Source: Flavobacteriales bacterium
GTDB lineage: Bacteria; Bacteroidota; Bacteroidia; Flavobacteriales_F; PHOS-HE28
Direction: 5' to 3'
Length of the DNA: 21,282 bases
NCBI GenBank assembly: GCA_016713865.1
Contig: JADJOG010000030.1
Coordinates: 1 to 21,282 of the forward strand
How positions within the stretch are numbered: the stretch's first letter is position 1; every line of letters begins with the position of its first letter. A program made the position numbers and the translations under genes. This document shows positions 1 through 8,779 of the stretch, piece by piece. The notes under the pieces were generated by a model. That model had not been told where the DNA came from and searched no databases. It saw nothing but the letters and a program-made list of their open reading frames with translations.

Positions 1-2921
1 GCTGGCCTTGGTGAGCAGGCGCTGGCGGTTCTTGATGCTGGGAATAGTGCGCTCCAATTGATGCTTCACGATGTCGCGCAGCGAGGTGTGCGGTAGGGGC
101 CTGGGTGAGCTTGCCGCGGCTTCATCTGGGGTGAGGGCTTCGCTCTCTCTGCTTCAACTGCGCAATCTTCTGGATGTACCTCTGCCGCGTGAGTGCCACC
201 ACCAGTGCATCCAACGCGTGGTGCCGATGGTCGATGCGCTTGTCGTAGCCCTCGATCTTGTAGTCCACATGCTTCGCGCCGTTGGTCCGATGAATTTCTT
301 CAATGAGCTTGCGCCCGGTGATGCGCTCCAAGCGCTCGAAGCGACGCTTCAAGACTTCCTTGTACACCGTGGTGAGGCCCCATTCGTTCTTGAGGGCGTC
401 GGTCACCTGGCCCACGGTGGTGTTCACTGGCGCGATGCGCTCCAGCAGTTTGCGCAGCTCGGTGCCGATGTAGCGGGTCTCGTTCAGTTGCCGGTTGATG
501 AATCCGTCCGGCACTTCCTCCGCTAGTAGCAGCTTGCGTTTTCCATACGGCAGGTCCCATTCCGAGATGCGTCCCACGTATTCCTGATAAGCCGAATCGC
601 CTTTGCTCTTCATATACGTAGCAGCGAGCATATCGTCCTTGCCTTCCCGGCCTGCATTGCATTTGCGATGCACGATAACCCGATTGGTCAGGCTGTCGTC
701 ATAGAATCGACTCTGTGGGATGATATGGTCGATGTCTGCCTCGCGCGTGTTGAACAGATCTGGCTTCTGGATGCCCTGTCCGCAGTACATGCAGCGCTGC
801 TGCTGCTGCTTCCAGAGGTCGTGTTTGTCGATGTCTTTGCGACTCGGCTTCGGCCGATTGAACTCTTTGATTAGGGTATCCGCAGTCTTCTTGCGTTCTG
901 TATTCCTCTTGCGGTTCCGTTCATGCGCGCTGGCTCTTTGCTCCTGATTCTGCCGCAGCTCGCGGGCCAGTTCGATACGGAAGCTGTCGGGCTTGCCATA
1001 TTCCTTCCAGATATCGCGCACCACCATGAGCGCCTCGTTCACCACCTGTTCCACAGTTGGGTTGCGCAGGAAACCGCGCGGCATGCTCTTGATCCACTCG
1101 GGCTTCTCGATGGGTTTGCCCGTGATGGCGCGATGGTCGCCATAGGCCACGGTGGCCGCCACCCAGTATGGCAGGCCGGTGAATTGCTCGATGGATGTGA
1201 GGTGCGCGACGGCGCGGCGCATCTCTTCCTTCATGGAATCGTCGCCCCGGTTGTCGATCACGCGCTGAACGCTACGTTGCAGGCCAGCAGACCATTGCTC
1301 ATGGCTCCATGCGGCGCCGCAGACCATGAGTTGGGTGATGCGAGCCGCAGCCCGCGCGGAGACCGCACCGTGCTTGCGCTCGAAGCGGATCTTGGATAGG
1401 GCCTCGGCCTGTTCTTCGGTCAGTTCGAGCAGTTTCTGAACGGTTGTCTTCCGGTGCTCTTGCTTGGGTTCGGCATACAACACATGCCAGAGTTTGAAGA
1501 GCAGGGTGCCCTCCATGCCGCTGGGTTGCTGCGCCTCTGCTTCGAGCTGCGGCCAGCAGGCATGCTCCCAAGACCTTGCGGAGTTTGGTGAGCGTGACAT
1601 GACCCGGCAGCTCGGCGCGAAGGTTGGTCTCCTTACCGCTCTTGCTGAGCTTGAGTGCGCGCAGCAAGCCCGCTTCGGTGAGGGTGCCTTGTTGCAACAG
1701 CAGCTCGACAACCTCGGCACGTTGCTCTGGACTCAGCGGCTCTTCCTTCATGTACTTGTCCCGCAGCACGATGTTGTTCACCTGCTGCCAGATTCGGAAG
1801 AGCTGGTACACGGGAGAGCTCACCGCCGCCACGTGCTTGCGCTCGAAACGGCATTGGCCCTTGCTCTTCGCCTGCGATTTCAGCGGGCGCTGGTAATAGA
1901 TCACGTAATCGCGCACGATAGTGCCGAGGTCCTTGTCCGCCCACTGCTGCCGCAATTCGAGATTGTTCGGGATGAGCGCCGCCAGGACCGTATCGCGCAC
2001 GGCAGGATCGCGCAGCACCGTATGCTCCTTCGCTTGCTTTGCCCAGATGGCATCGAACTCATCCTTGTAGCGTTCGCGCAGGACGACCCGTTCGCGGAAG
2101 CGGGGCGGCTTATTGGGGTTGTCGAGCAATTCTTGGTAGAAGTACTGTCCCGGATGCTTGCCCGATGCCTCCAGTTTCTCATCCAAGGCATCCTTGTTCT
2201 TCAGCCAATCGCTAACACTCACACGGGAAAAGGTGATGGTGTCGCCCTTGGCAGTGCGTTTGGTCTTGATCTGGATGTAGAGTTCCTGACCTACGATTTC
2301 CTTGAAGCTAGCTTGCATCGTGGTGCCCTCGGTTCCGTCCGAAAGCCGGATCCGCAGGATCTCCTTCTTGCCTTTGGCATCCTCCACATCATACGAGGCG
2401 ATGGTCACCTGCTTCACCTCGGTGGTCGTTGCCTGTCCTTCTCCTCTGCATCCTTTTCCTTGCCTTGCAGCTCGTCCATCAGGTCGCCGATATCCTTATA
2501 GCCCCGCCGCTGGTTCATGTGGTAGAGCACCCGGCCGAGGTCCTCAAGGCTGATGGGCTCGTCCACAGCGCGCGCACGGAGGTTGTACAGCTCCGTGGCG
2601 GTGAGCAGTGTGTCGCCTGGCCGCAGGCTGTCACCCAACTCATCCGGCCATGCGCCGATGAGCTTCAGAACCTTCACCAAGTTGGCTCTGCGCAACTTAT
2701 AGCGGTGGTTGTTGCGGCGCATGCTGCGATAACGCCTCCGGTCGGCGTTGCGCGTCTGGGCCTTGCCCTGTTCAAAGTTCTTGGTGTCGTCGTTGCTTGG
2801 GATGATTCGTGAGCCCATCCCATGGAGTTCCACGAGTTCATTGCCCTTCATGGTCACCACGGCCCAGCCCCACGCTGTTACTGCCGATATCCAGACCGAT
2901 AATCTTCTCTTGCTTGTCCAT
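1..2921 (-). CDS. cas9: Type II-C Cas9 endonuclease, frameshifted, 3' end outside window
   Basis: RNA-guided DNA endonuclease of a CRISPR type II system. The ATG at 2921 opens MDKQEKIIGLDIGSNSVG, the RuvC-I motif with its catalytic Asp. An arginine-rich bridge helix (RRRYRSMRRNNHRYKLRR) follows near 2700-2750, then a recognition lobe. RuvC-II (FRIELARELR) lies near 960-980. The HNH domain lies near 640-740, with DIDHIIPQ, an Asn in LTNRVIVH, and CMYC just before it. RuvC-III (DHRHHALDALVVAL) lies near 191-232. About 970 codons are present and the C-terminal PAM-interacting part continues past the left edge, so this is a large Cas9. The reading frame changes four times: in a GGGG run near 2868-2871, near 2435-2450, near 1568 and near 128. 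Homology resumes in another frame each time, so the breaks are probably sequencing errors. No cas1, cas2 or array is in the window; they may lie to the left. Confidence 0.96.
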
Positions 2922-2982
2922 TTAGTGTGAGGTTTGATAGTTCAATGTTGCCCCTTCCAATTGGTCCAATGACGCGGGCGGG

Positions 2983-3012
2983 TTTGAAAGTAGCTTTTCA
3001 TGTTTACATTCG
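2983..3012 (+). promoter_or_regulatory. Promoter of the tracrRNA, Bacteroidota type
   Basis: TTTG at 2983-2986 is followed after 18 bases by TACATTCG at 3005-3012. This matches the Bacteroidota consensus TTTG/TTG (-33) and TAnnTTTG (-7) with one mismatch. It predicts a transcript start near 3017-3019, just before the anti-repeat. The same spacing and the same TTCG variant occur upstream of the protease gene at 10330. The assignment is by pattern only. Confidence 0.5.
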
Positions 3013-3017
3013 TGCCG

Positions 3018-3108
3018 ACCTGAAGTCTTTCACAATAAGGATTATTCCGTTGTGAGAACTGGGCTAACAGGCCAACACCGCGGCGCGCAAGCGTCGCGGT
3101 TCTTCTTT
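3018..3108 (+). ncRNA. tracrRNA of the type II-C CRISPR system
   Basis: Trans-activating RNA expected to pair with CRISPR repeats and be bound by the adjacent Cas9. It is transcribed divergently from cas9, about 100 bp from its start codon. In order, the sequence shows a presumed anti-repeat (about 3018-3036, ending CTTTCACAAT); a hairpin at 3031-3054 with CACAA/TTGTG closing pairs and an inner GGA/TCC stem; a small GGCT/GGCC hairpin at 3062-3073; and a terminator hairpin at 3077-3100 followed by a T-rich tail. The second hairpin (AAGGATTATTCC between CACAAT and GTTGTG) resembles, from memory, the hairpin common in tracrRNAs of Bacteroidota II-C loci. The length of about 91 nt fits the class. 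The 5' end is inferred from the promoter. No repeat is in the window to confirm base pairing. Confidence 0.82.
3077..3108 (+). terminator. Rho-independent terminator of the tracrRNA
   Basis: A 10-bp stem (3077-3086 with 3091-3100, including one G-U pair) is closed by a GCAA tetraloop and followed by TCTTCTTT at 3101-3108. It forms the 3' hairpin of the tracrRNA. The start codon of the next gene lies only six bases beyond the tail. Confidence 0.8.
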
Positions 3109-3114
3109 ACACCC

Positions 3115-3636
3115 ATGGACCGCCCCACCTTCCTCCGTTCCCTCCCCGGCAGCACGGCACTGATCACCTTGCCGCCGCTGGAGCTGTTGGGTTCGGCCGA
3201 GCAGGACCGCTTGGCCTGGACCCGCGATTGCCACCGCATATTCGTGTACGATGGATTCGTGCGCGGCTTCCAGTTCCACGAAGGTGCGCAAGTGATCGCG
3301 CGCATGAAGGACCACGATGAGCTTGACTTGGTGCGCGAGTATGCCAATGAGCACGACCCCGATGCCGTCGCCGTGTATTGGCAAGGCCACAAGCTGGGCT
3401 ATCTGGCCATGGGCGAGAACCGCGCACTTGCCAACCTGATCGACCACGGCATGATGCTCTCAGCGTATGTGGCCTATACTGCACCGGAGTTGGAGCCGTG
3501 GGAGCAATGCTTCGTTGCGGTTGACCTCCTCGTTCCCGTCAACGACAGCTTCGACGCTTACATGGAGCATTACCTCGCGCGCGCCGATGCAGGCTACAAG
3601 CAGCATCCCCATTTCGGGGGTGAGTTGCCTGGGTGA
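3115..3636 (+). CDS. HIRAN-domain protein
   Basis: A 173-residue protein whose middle (about residues 43-122) is a HIRAN domain: FVYDGFVRGFQFHEG, a charged stretch, then NEHDPDAVAVYWQGHKLGYLA and a following hydrophobic helix. HIRAN domains occur alone or fused to helicases and nucleases, and bind DNA ends in HLTF-type proteins. No second domain, signal peptide or membrane segment is seen. The chosen ATG is the first after the tracrRNA terminator and opens MDRPTFLRSL. No clear ribosome binding site precedes it, which is usual in Bacteroidota. There is no room for a separate promoter after the terminator, so expression may depend on read-through of the tracrRNA. A role in defence or repair is possible from the domain and location but is inference only. 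Confidence 0.85.
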   Translation: MDRPTFLRSLPGSTALITLPPLELLGSAEQDRLAWTRDCHRIFVYDGFVRGFQFHEGAQVIARMKDHDELDLVREYANEHDPDAVAVYWQGHKLGYLAMGENRALANLIDHGMMLSAYVAYTAPELEPWEQCFVAVDLLVPVNDSFDAYMEHYLARADAGYKQHPHFGGELPG

Positions 3637-3705
3637 ATGGCCTTGCGCATTGCCTTGCATCCGTGGGTGTGAATAGCGCCCCTTCGCTCCGCATCTTCGC
3701 GCCCC

Positions 3706-5787
3706 ATGTCCCTCACCACCGCCCACTCCCTCTGGCTTTCGTTGCTGTGCATCGCCTTGGGCGTGGCCATGGCGTGGTGGCTGTATCGCCGGGCGAAGGG
3801 GAAGGAGGGCTTCGATCCGCGTCGTGCGCGCGTGATGGCGGCCTTGCGTGCGCTGTCGGTGGCGGCCATCGCCTTCTTCCTGCTGGAGCCCATGCTGCGC
3901 ATGCAGGTGCGCGAGGTGCGCAAGCCGGTGGCCGTGGTGCTGCACGATGGCAGCCGCTCGCTGGCGCTTGCCGGCGATACCGCTGCATTGCATGGCGCAT
4001 ATATGGATGGCCTTCAGCGCATGTCGGAGGCCTTAGCCGCTCGCTACGAGGTGCGTGCCTTCACCTATGGCGAGCGCGTGCGCGAAGGTTTGCTGCGCGA
4101 TCAAAGCGATGGGCTAACCGATTTGAGCCAGGCGCTGGCCGAAGTGCATGACCGTTTCCAAGGGCCGGATCTTGGATTGGTGCTGATCGATGGTGACGGC
4201 ATCGTGAACCGCGGGCGCGATCCACGTTTAGAGGCAGCGCGGCTGGGCGTGCCCGTGCATGCGATCGCGCTGGGCGATACAACCGTGCGGCCCGATCTCG
4301 CGATCCGATCGGTTGACCACAACCGCATCGCCTTCCTCGGCAACGATTTCCCGGTAACGGTGCACGTATCAGCCGATCATTTCGCAGGCAAGCGCACGCG
4401 CGTGCTGATCAAGCAGGATGGCGCGGTGCTGCACGCGAAGGATATAACGGTGCAGAGCGATCCATTCCGCCGTGAGCTGCACTTCCTGGTGCGTGCGGCC
4501 AAGGCTGGCATGCAGCGCTATGCCGCGGTGATCGAGGCCATCGAAGGCGAGCATAGCGCCGCGAACAATGCTGCGGAATTCTATGTGGACGTGCTCGATG
4601 CCCGCCAGAAGGTGCTCATCCTCGCCCATGCGGCTCATCCGGATATCGCGGCAATGCGCTTGGCCTTGAGCGGTGTGGAGGGTTACGAGGTGACGGTCGC
4701 CTACGCCGATGATTTCGCCGGAGCGGTTGAGGATTTCGACCTTCTGGTGCTGCACCAGCTGCCATCGGCAAGGGGAGGAGCGGCTCCGATCGCCAAGGCC
4801 AGAGCGAAGGGAATCCCGCTGCTGGTGGTGCTGGGCGCTGCAACGGACATCAAGGCCTTCAATGCGTTGGGCGCAGGCGTTGCGGTGAATGGTGCGCAAG
4901 CCGCCACCACGGATGCGATGGCTCAGCCTCAATCGCGCTTCTCGCTATTCAATCTGGAGGCCGATCTGGTGCGCGCGATGGAGCGCTTCCCGCCGCTGCA
5001 GGTGCCTTTCGGCCAATACACGGCGGGCCTTGGCGCCGAGGTGCTCGCCTCGCAGCGGATCGGCACGGTACGCACCGAGGCTCCGCTGATCGCGGTGCAG
5101 CAGCTGCAAGGCATGCGCATGGCGGTTGTTTGCGGTGAGGGATTGTGGCGCTGGCGATTGGCCGATCATCGTGATGGCCGTTCGCACGAGCGCTTCGACC
5201 GATTGATCCGCAAGCTGGCGCAATACCTCGCGCTGCGGGCCGACAAGAAGCGTTTCCGTGTGGATCATGCTCCATTGCTGACCACACGCGATGCGGTGGT
5301 GTTCAATGCCGAGCTGTACAACGCCTCGTACGAGCCCGTATCGGGGGCAAGCGTGGACATCACCCTCACCGATAGCGCGGGTCGCGATTTCGCCAGCGTG
5401 TTCCAAGGCGATGCAGGCGCTTACCGTGCCGATGCGGGACGGCTAGCCGCCGGGCGCTACGCGTGGAAGGCGGTTGCCGAGCATGCTGGCGAGCGCCTGA
5501 CCGCGCAAGGCAGCGTTACGGTGCAGGCCCTGGGTCTCGAGCAGGCGCGCACCGTGGCGGATCATGGCCTCATGGCCGACATCGCCGCGCGCAGCAATGG
5601 GCGCTTCGTGCGTGCCAATGGATTGGATTCACTGAGCACCGCGCTGCTGGGCGAAGCATCGATCCCCTCGCGTTCCTACATGGAGCAGCGATTCACTGAT
5701 CTGGTGGCATCGCCTTGGCCCTTCGTGCTCATCGTACTGCTGCTCGCCGCTGAGTGGGCCATGCGACGGCAAGCGGGCGGATACTGA
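3706..5787 (+). CDS. Membrane-anchored von Willebrand A-like protein
   Basis: A 693-residue protein with two N-terminal membrane segments (about residues 8-27 and 44-62) and one near the C-terminus (about 665-685, SPWPFVLIVLLLAAEWAM). This layout is common for large BatA-like membrane proteins of Bacteroidota. A VWA-like domain follows the second segment. DGSRS at residues 81-85 fits the metal-binding DxSxS motif, and a later Thr (GLTDLSQAL) and Asp (LVLIDGDG) could complete it. The central and C-terminal parts look like extracytoplasmic beta-sandwich and class-I glutamine-amidotransferase-like folds, but I could not assign them firmly. The frame is intact over 2 kb. The stop codon overlaps the next start (TGATG), so the two genes are probably translationally coupled. 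The exact function is unknown. Confidence 0.75.
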   Translation: MSLTTAHSLWLSLLCIALGVAMAWWLYRRAKGKEGFDPRRARVMAALRALSVAAIAFFLLEPMLRMQVREVRKPVAVVLHDGSRSLALAGDTAALHGAYMDGLQRMSEALAARYEVRAFTYGERVREGLLRDQSDGLTDLSQALAEVHDRFQGPDLGLVLIDGDGIVNRGRDPRLEAARLGVPVHAIALGDTTVRPDLAIRSVDHNRIAFLGNDFPVTVHVSADHFAGKRTRVLIKQDGAVLHAKDITVQSDPFRRELHFLVRAAKAGMQRYAAVIEAIEGEHSAANNAAEFYVDVLDARQKVLILAHAAHPDIAAMRLALSGVEGYEVTVAYADDFAGAVEDFDLLVLHQLPSARGGAAPIAKARAKGIPLLVVLGAATDIKAFNALGAGVAVNGAQAATTDAMAQPQSRFSLFNLEADLVRAMERFPPLQVPFGQYTAGLGAEVLASQRIGTVRTEAPLIAVQQLQGMRMAVVCGEGLWRWRLADHRDGRSHERFDRLIRKLAQYLALRADKKRFRVDHAPLLTTRDAVVFNAELYNASYEPVSGASVDITLTDSAGRDFASVFQGDAGAYRADAGRLAAGRYAWKAVAEHAGERLTAQGSVTVQALGLEQARTVADHGLMADIAARSNGRFVRANGLDSLSTALLGEASIPSRSYMEQRFTDLVASPWPFVLIVLLLAAEWAMRRQAGGY

Positions 5788-6445
5788 TGGTGATGGCGAT
5801 CGGGCACGAAGCAACCAGCACGGCGCGCAATCGTTTGCGCAAATGGGCGTGGCGCGCTGGCATCCTCTTGGCGCTTATCACGATCGGCTGGATGCTGCGC
5901 TTCACCATCCTGCGCTCCGTTGGTGATGCCTTGATACACGAGATCCGCTTGCGCATGCCGATGCGGTGTACGTGCTTGGCGGATCGCCCTTGGAGCGCGC
6001 GGCAAAAGGAGCGGGATTGGTGAATGCGGGCCATGCCCCCATGGCCGTTTTCACCGGAAGCCCGCAGAACGAGCTGTTGCTGGCATTCGGCATCGATAGC
6101 TGCGAAGCGGGGCTAGGTGCGAGCATCGCGCTGCGATCGGGTTTGTCACCTGAGCGCCTGGTGATCCTGCGCGATGGCACCAGCACGAAGGAAGAGGCCG
6201 ATGCCATTCGCGCGCATGCGGTTGGGATCGGGGCCGACACGGTGATCGTGGTGTCCACCGAGTTCCATACGCTACGTGTTTCGCGCGTGATGCGCAAGGC
6301 GATGAAGGGGTCGGGCATCACGGTGATCGTGCGCGCCGCGCGCTCGCAGCGCTACGATGCTGATCGCTGGTGGGAGAGCGAGGAAGGCTTGATCATGGTG
6401 AATAACGAGTGCATGAAGCACTTGTATTACGCCATCAAGCACTGA
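5787..6445 (+). CDS. YdcF/SanA/ElyC family (DUF218) protein, frameshifted
   Basis: A DUF218 protein of about 219 residues with one N-terminal membrane anchor (about residues 21-40, AWRAGILLALITIGWM). The domain begins ADAVYVLGGSPLERAAKG and continues with TGSPQNELLLAFGI, a conserved DGTSTKEEADAI stretch and VIVVSTEFHTLRVSRVMRK. Relatives such as SanA, ElyC and YdcF act at the cell envelope, with ElyC linked to peptidoglycan precursor metabolism; the substrate of this one is unknown. The ATG overlaps the stop of the upstream VWA gene. The frame shifts near 5942: the anchor is in one frame, and the domain, starting DPLAHADAVYVLGG, is in the next. One missing base (GAGATCC instead of GAGGATCC) would restore a single protein, so a sequencing error is likely. 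Confidence 0.85.
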
Positions 6446-6452
6446 GCGCTCA
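6443..6452. repeat. Perfect 10-bp palindrome holding two stop codons
   Basis: TGAGCGCTCA is its own reverse complement. Its left TGA is the stop of the plus-strand YdcF-like gene and its right TCA is the stop of the minus-strand protease gene. The two convergent genes are thus separated by only four bases. No hairpin with a T-tract is seen beside it. Confidence 0.7.
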
Positions 6453-8689
6453 GCGCCGCACGACAAGCCGCTGCACGGCACGGCCGCCATCGTCCTCGGC
6501 CAGCACCATGTACAGGCCGGGTGCAATACCATCGAGCCCGATGCGGACCAATCGGCTGCCATTGCTGCTGAAGCCACGCACCAAGCGGCCTGTGCCATCG
6601 AGCACCGCTACGCGTGCAGCAGGGCCGAAGCCATCGAGGGTGATGCTGACCTCCGTGCTCGCCGGGTTGGGGTACATGAGCATGGTGCGCGTGCGCTCGC
6701 GTTCGGCAACGCCCACCACTTCAACGCAGAAGGGCGGCGCGGTAACGAAGCCTTCACCGTATTGGCCGTCGTTCTGCACCAGCACGCTGCCATCGGAATT
6801 CACGATCTCGAGGCTGCCCTCGCCTTCGCTGCAGCAGATGCCATCGCCAAAGGCATCGAGGATCGAGAAGATGTAGCAATCGTTGGTCAAGCACCATTGG
6901 CGCTCGATCACCAGGCCCTCTTGCAGGTCGGGGTAGGGGCCGCCGCTGTAAAGCACAACACCCGAGAGCGCGCTCAAGGTCCATGTGACATCGCTGCCCC
7001 AATTGTCAAGCGTGAGGCGCAGCGTGACGTTGCCGCCGGGATTGCTCACGTTGAAGGGGTATTGCCAGAGGTCGTTCTCGGGAATTTCGTCCGCGTTGCC
7101 ATTGGGGAAACTGCTGCTCACGAATAGGAGCTGGCTGCCCGATGAAGCGATGATCCTGGCAGTTGCACGTTGGCCGTTTGCAGTGGCAGCAAGGAGCCGC
7201 TCCAATTGAATACGTTCACCGGCGATCCCATGAGTCCATAGGAGATGGTGACATTCAGAAGTGTCGCGATGCCATTGTTCTTCAAGGTCACGATGGGTGT
7301 CACGACCGAGTCGCCGCAGATCAGCACTGGGATGTTCACGATGCTGGTGATGGCTGCGTCGTAGAGTATTGGGATCGGCACTTCGCCAAGCCCGGGCAGT
7401 GTATCGCCGCAACTGCCGAGGTACGTTTCAAGCAACGGCCAACTCACATCCAAGCGGCCGTAGTAGTCATCAACGCTGTTCGCGCAATCAGCCGCACCGC
7501 CATAGAGCTGGCCGATGAGCCGCTTGTTCTGATTCCACAAGCCGCTGCCGCTGCTGCCGGGCTCGGTGGTTCCAGCATCCCACACCGTGACTTGCCAGCA
7601 ATCGGCGGCACCGGTCCCGAGATCGATGTTCGCCTGGCCCACAGGGCTCTGCGAGAGGCTGATCTTCTTGATGTCACCGCTGGGATGGTGAATGCCGCAT
7701 ACCGAATCGGGTGTTGCGCCGCTCTTGTCCCAGCCGCTGTAGAACACATCGTAGTCGGCAGGCGGCTTCGCGCTCAATTCAAGGAATGCCAGATCGGTGG
7801 TGGTGCTGCTTGTCAAGAGCACGCAATTGGCCACGGTCTGGTTCGTGGGGCCATTCTCGGTGGGGTCGCAGCTTGGGCTGTCCCAATTGAATCGGAACAC
7901 CCAATTCTCCACATCGGCATCGAGGCAGTGATTGGCCGTGAGGAAATAAGGCGTGCTGTCCTGCGCGCAATTGTTGAGCAGTGTGCCGGTGCAGAAGCCG
8001 CTGCCGCCGGTGGTGATGATGGCCACGCTCCGGATCTGGTCGCGCCAAGGATCGCCTTCGGGGCAGATCACATTGATGTTGCACGACTCGCTGTCGCCGA
8101 AATCCTTCAGGGTGCGGAAGACATCGCGGTAAGCGTGCGTCACACGGTCGATGGCGAGTTCACCTTGCCCGGCAACAGCAAGCGGCTCGTGGTACTCGAT
8201 GGTGATGCGCTCACCAGAGATCTGTGTAACGCCCATGCTCTGCATGCCTCCCGCGCTGGCCGCGGTGAAGGCTCCGAGCCACTCGCCCGCATCGTTGTAA
8301 ACGAAAACGCGGCCGCCTTCGGGGATCACATAGCGGTTGAACCGGAAGTTGATGCTGAATGCCCCGGGGCAAGTGATGGCCATGCGCCACACGCGATCGC
8401 CATTCCGCAATGTGGTCCAGGTGCCGGAGTTGCTTGAACGCAAATCGACCGCGTGGTTGAATCCGAATCGCCAAGGCCCTTTGATGCCAGCAGCAAGGCG
8501 TGCTTCATCCTCGGCGATCAAAGCGGCGGCATCCACTTCGGGAAGCACCAATTCTTCGGCGGGTTCGAGCCATGGCCGGTGCTTCATCAGGCCGATGGGT
8601 GTTCCGCCGAAGGCGATCTGCGCATGCGCAGGGAGCCAGGTGAGCAGCAGGGCGGTGAATGCGAGGAGCGCGCGGGTAATGAGCATCAT
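6450..8689 (-). CDS. Secreted lysyl-endopeptidase-like serine protease with T9SS sorting domain, frameshifted
   Basis: A predicted exported protease of about 746 residues. It begins with a signal peptide (MMLITRALLAFTALLLTWLP, cleavage probably after AHAQ). A propeptide-like region leads to a trypsin-fold domain of the lysyl-endopeptidase (family S1) type. The His is in YFLTANHCL, the Asp in TTTDLAFLEL and the Ser in EPGSSGSGLWNQ. After the catalytic domain come a CARDB-like module (YDAAITSIVNIPVLICGDSV), a CUB-like module with CYIFSILDAFGDGICC, and a C-terminal type IX sorting domain (MYPNPASTEVSITL, ending GRAVQRLVVRR), which predicts export and cell-surface attachment or release. The frame shifts near 7155, between the CARDB-like and CUB-like modules, with homology continuing, so a one-base error is likely. 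It is a tandem paralogue of the gene upstream. A weak -7-like TATCTTCA lies at 8709-8716. Confidence 0.9.
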
Positions 8690-8727
8690 GCGTTTCGGCT
8701 AGGCCGCGTGAAGATAGAGGGCCTTGG

Positions 8728-8760
8728 AAAAGCGAAGACCGCCGGGTCGCGGCGGTCTTC
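8728..8760 (-). terminator. Rho-independent terminator after the upstream protease gene
   Basis: A perfect 10-bp stem (8734-8743 with 8751-8760, GAAGACCGCC/GGCGGTCTTC) has a 7-base loop. Read on the minus strand it is followed by GC and TTTT (8728-8731). It lies 20 bases after the stop of the protease gene at 8780 and separates the two paralogues into different transcription units. Confidence 0.85.
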
Positions 8761-8779
8761 GGCAAGAGGCGTTGGGGAA

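Noticed and set aside
1464..2501. 345-codon plus-strand open frame across the cas9 region
   Set aside because: It is antisense to clear Cas9 sequence, rich in Leu/Arg/His as such shadows are, and shows no recognisable domain.
1..3111. CRISPR array beside cas9
   Set aside because: I looked for repeated GTTGTG-type units. Only the tracrRNA hairpin contains one, so the array must lie outside the window.
7163..8437. 424-codon plus-strand open frame, and a similar one at 9500-10417
   Set aside because: Both are the antisense of the two paralogous proteases, so their likeness to each other only mirrors that of the real genes.
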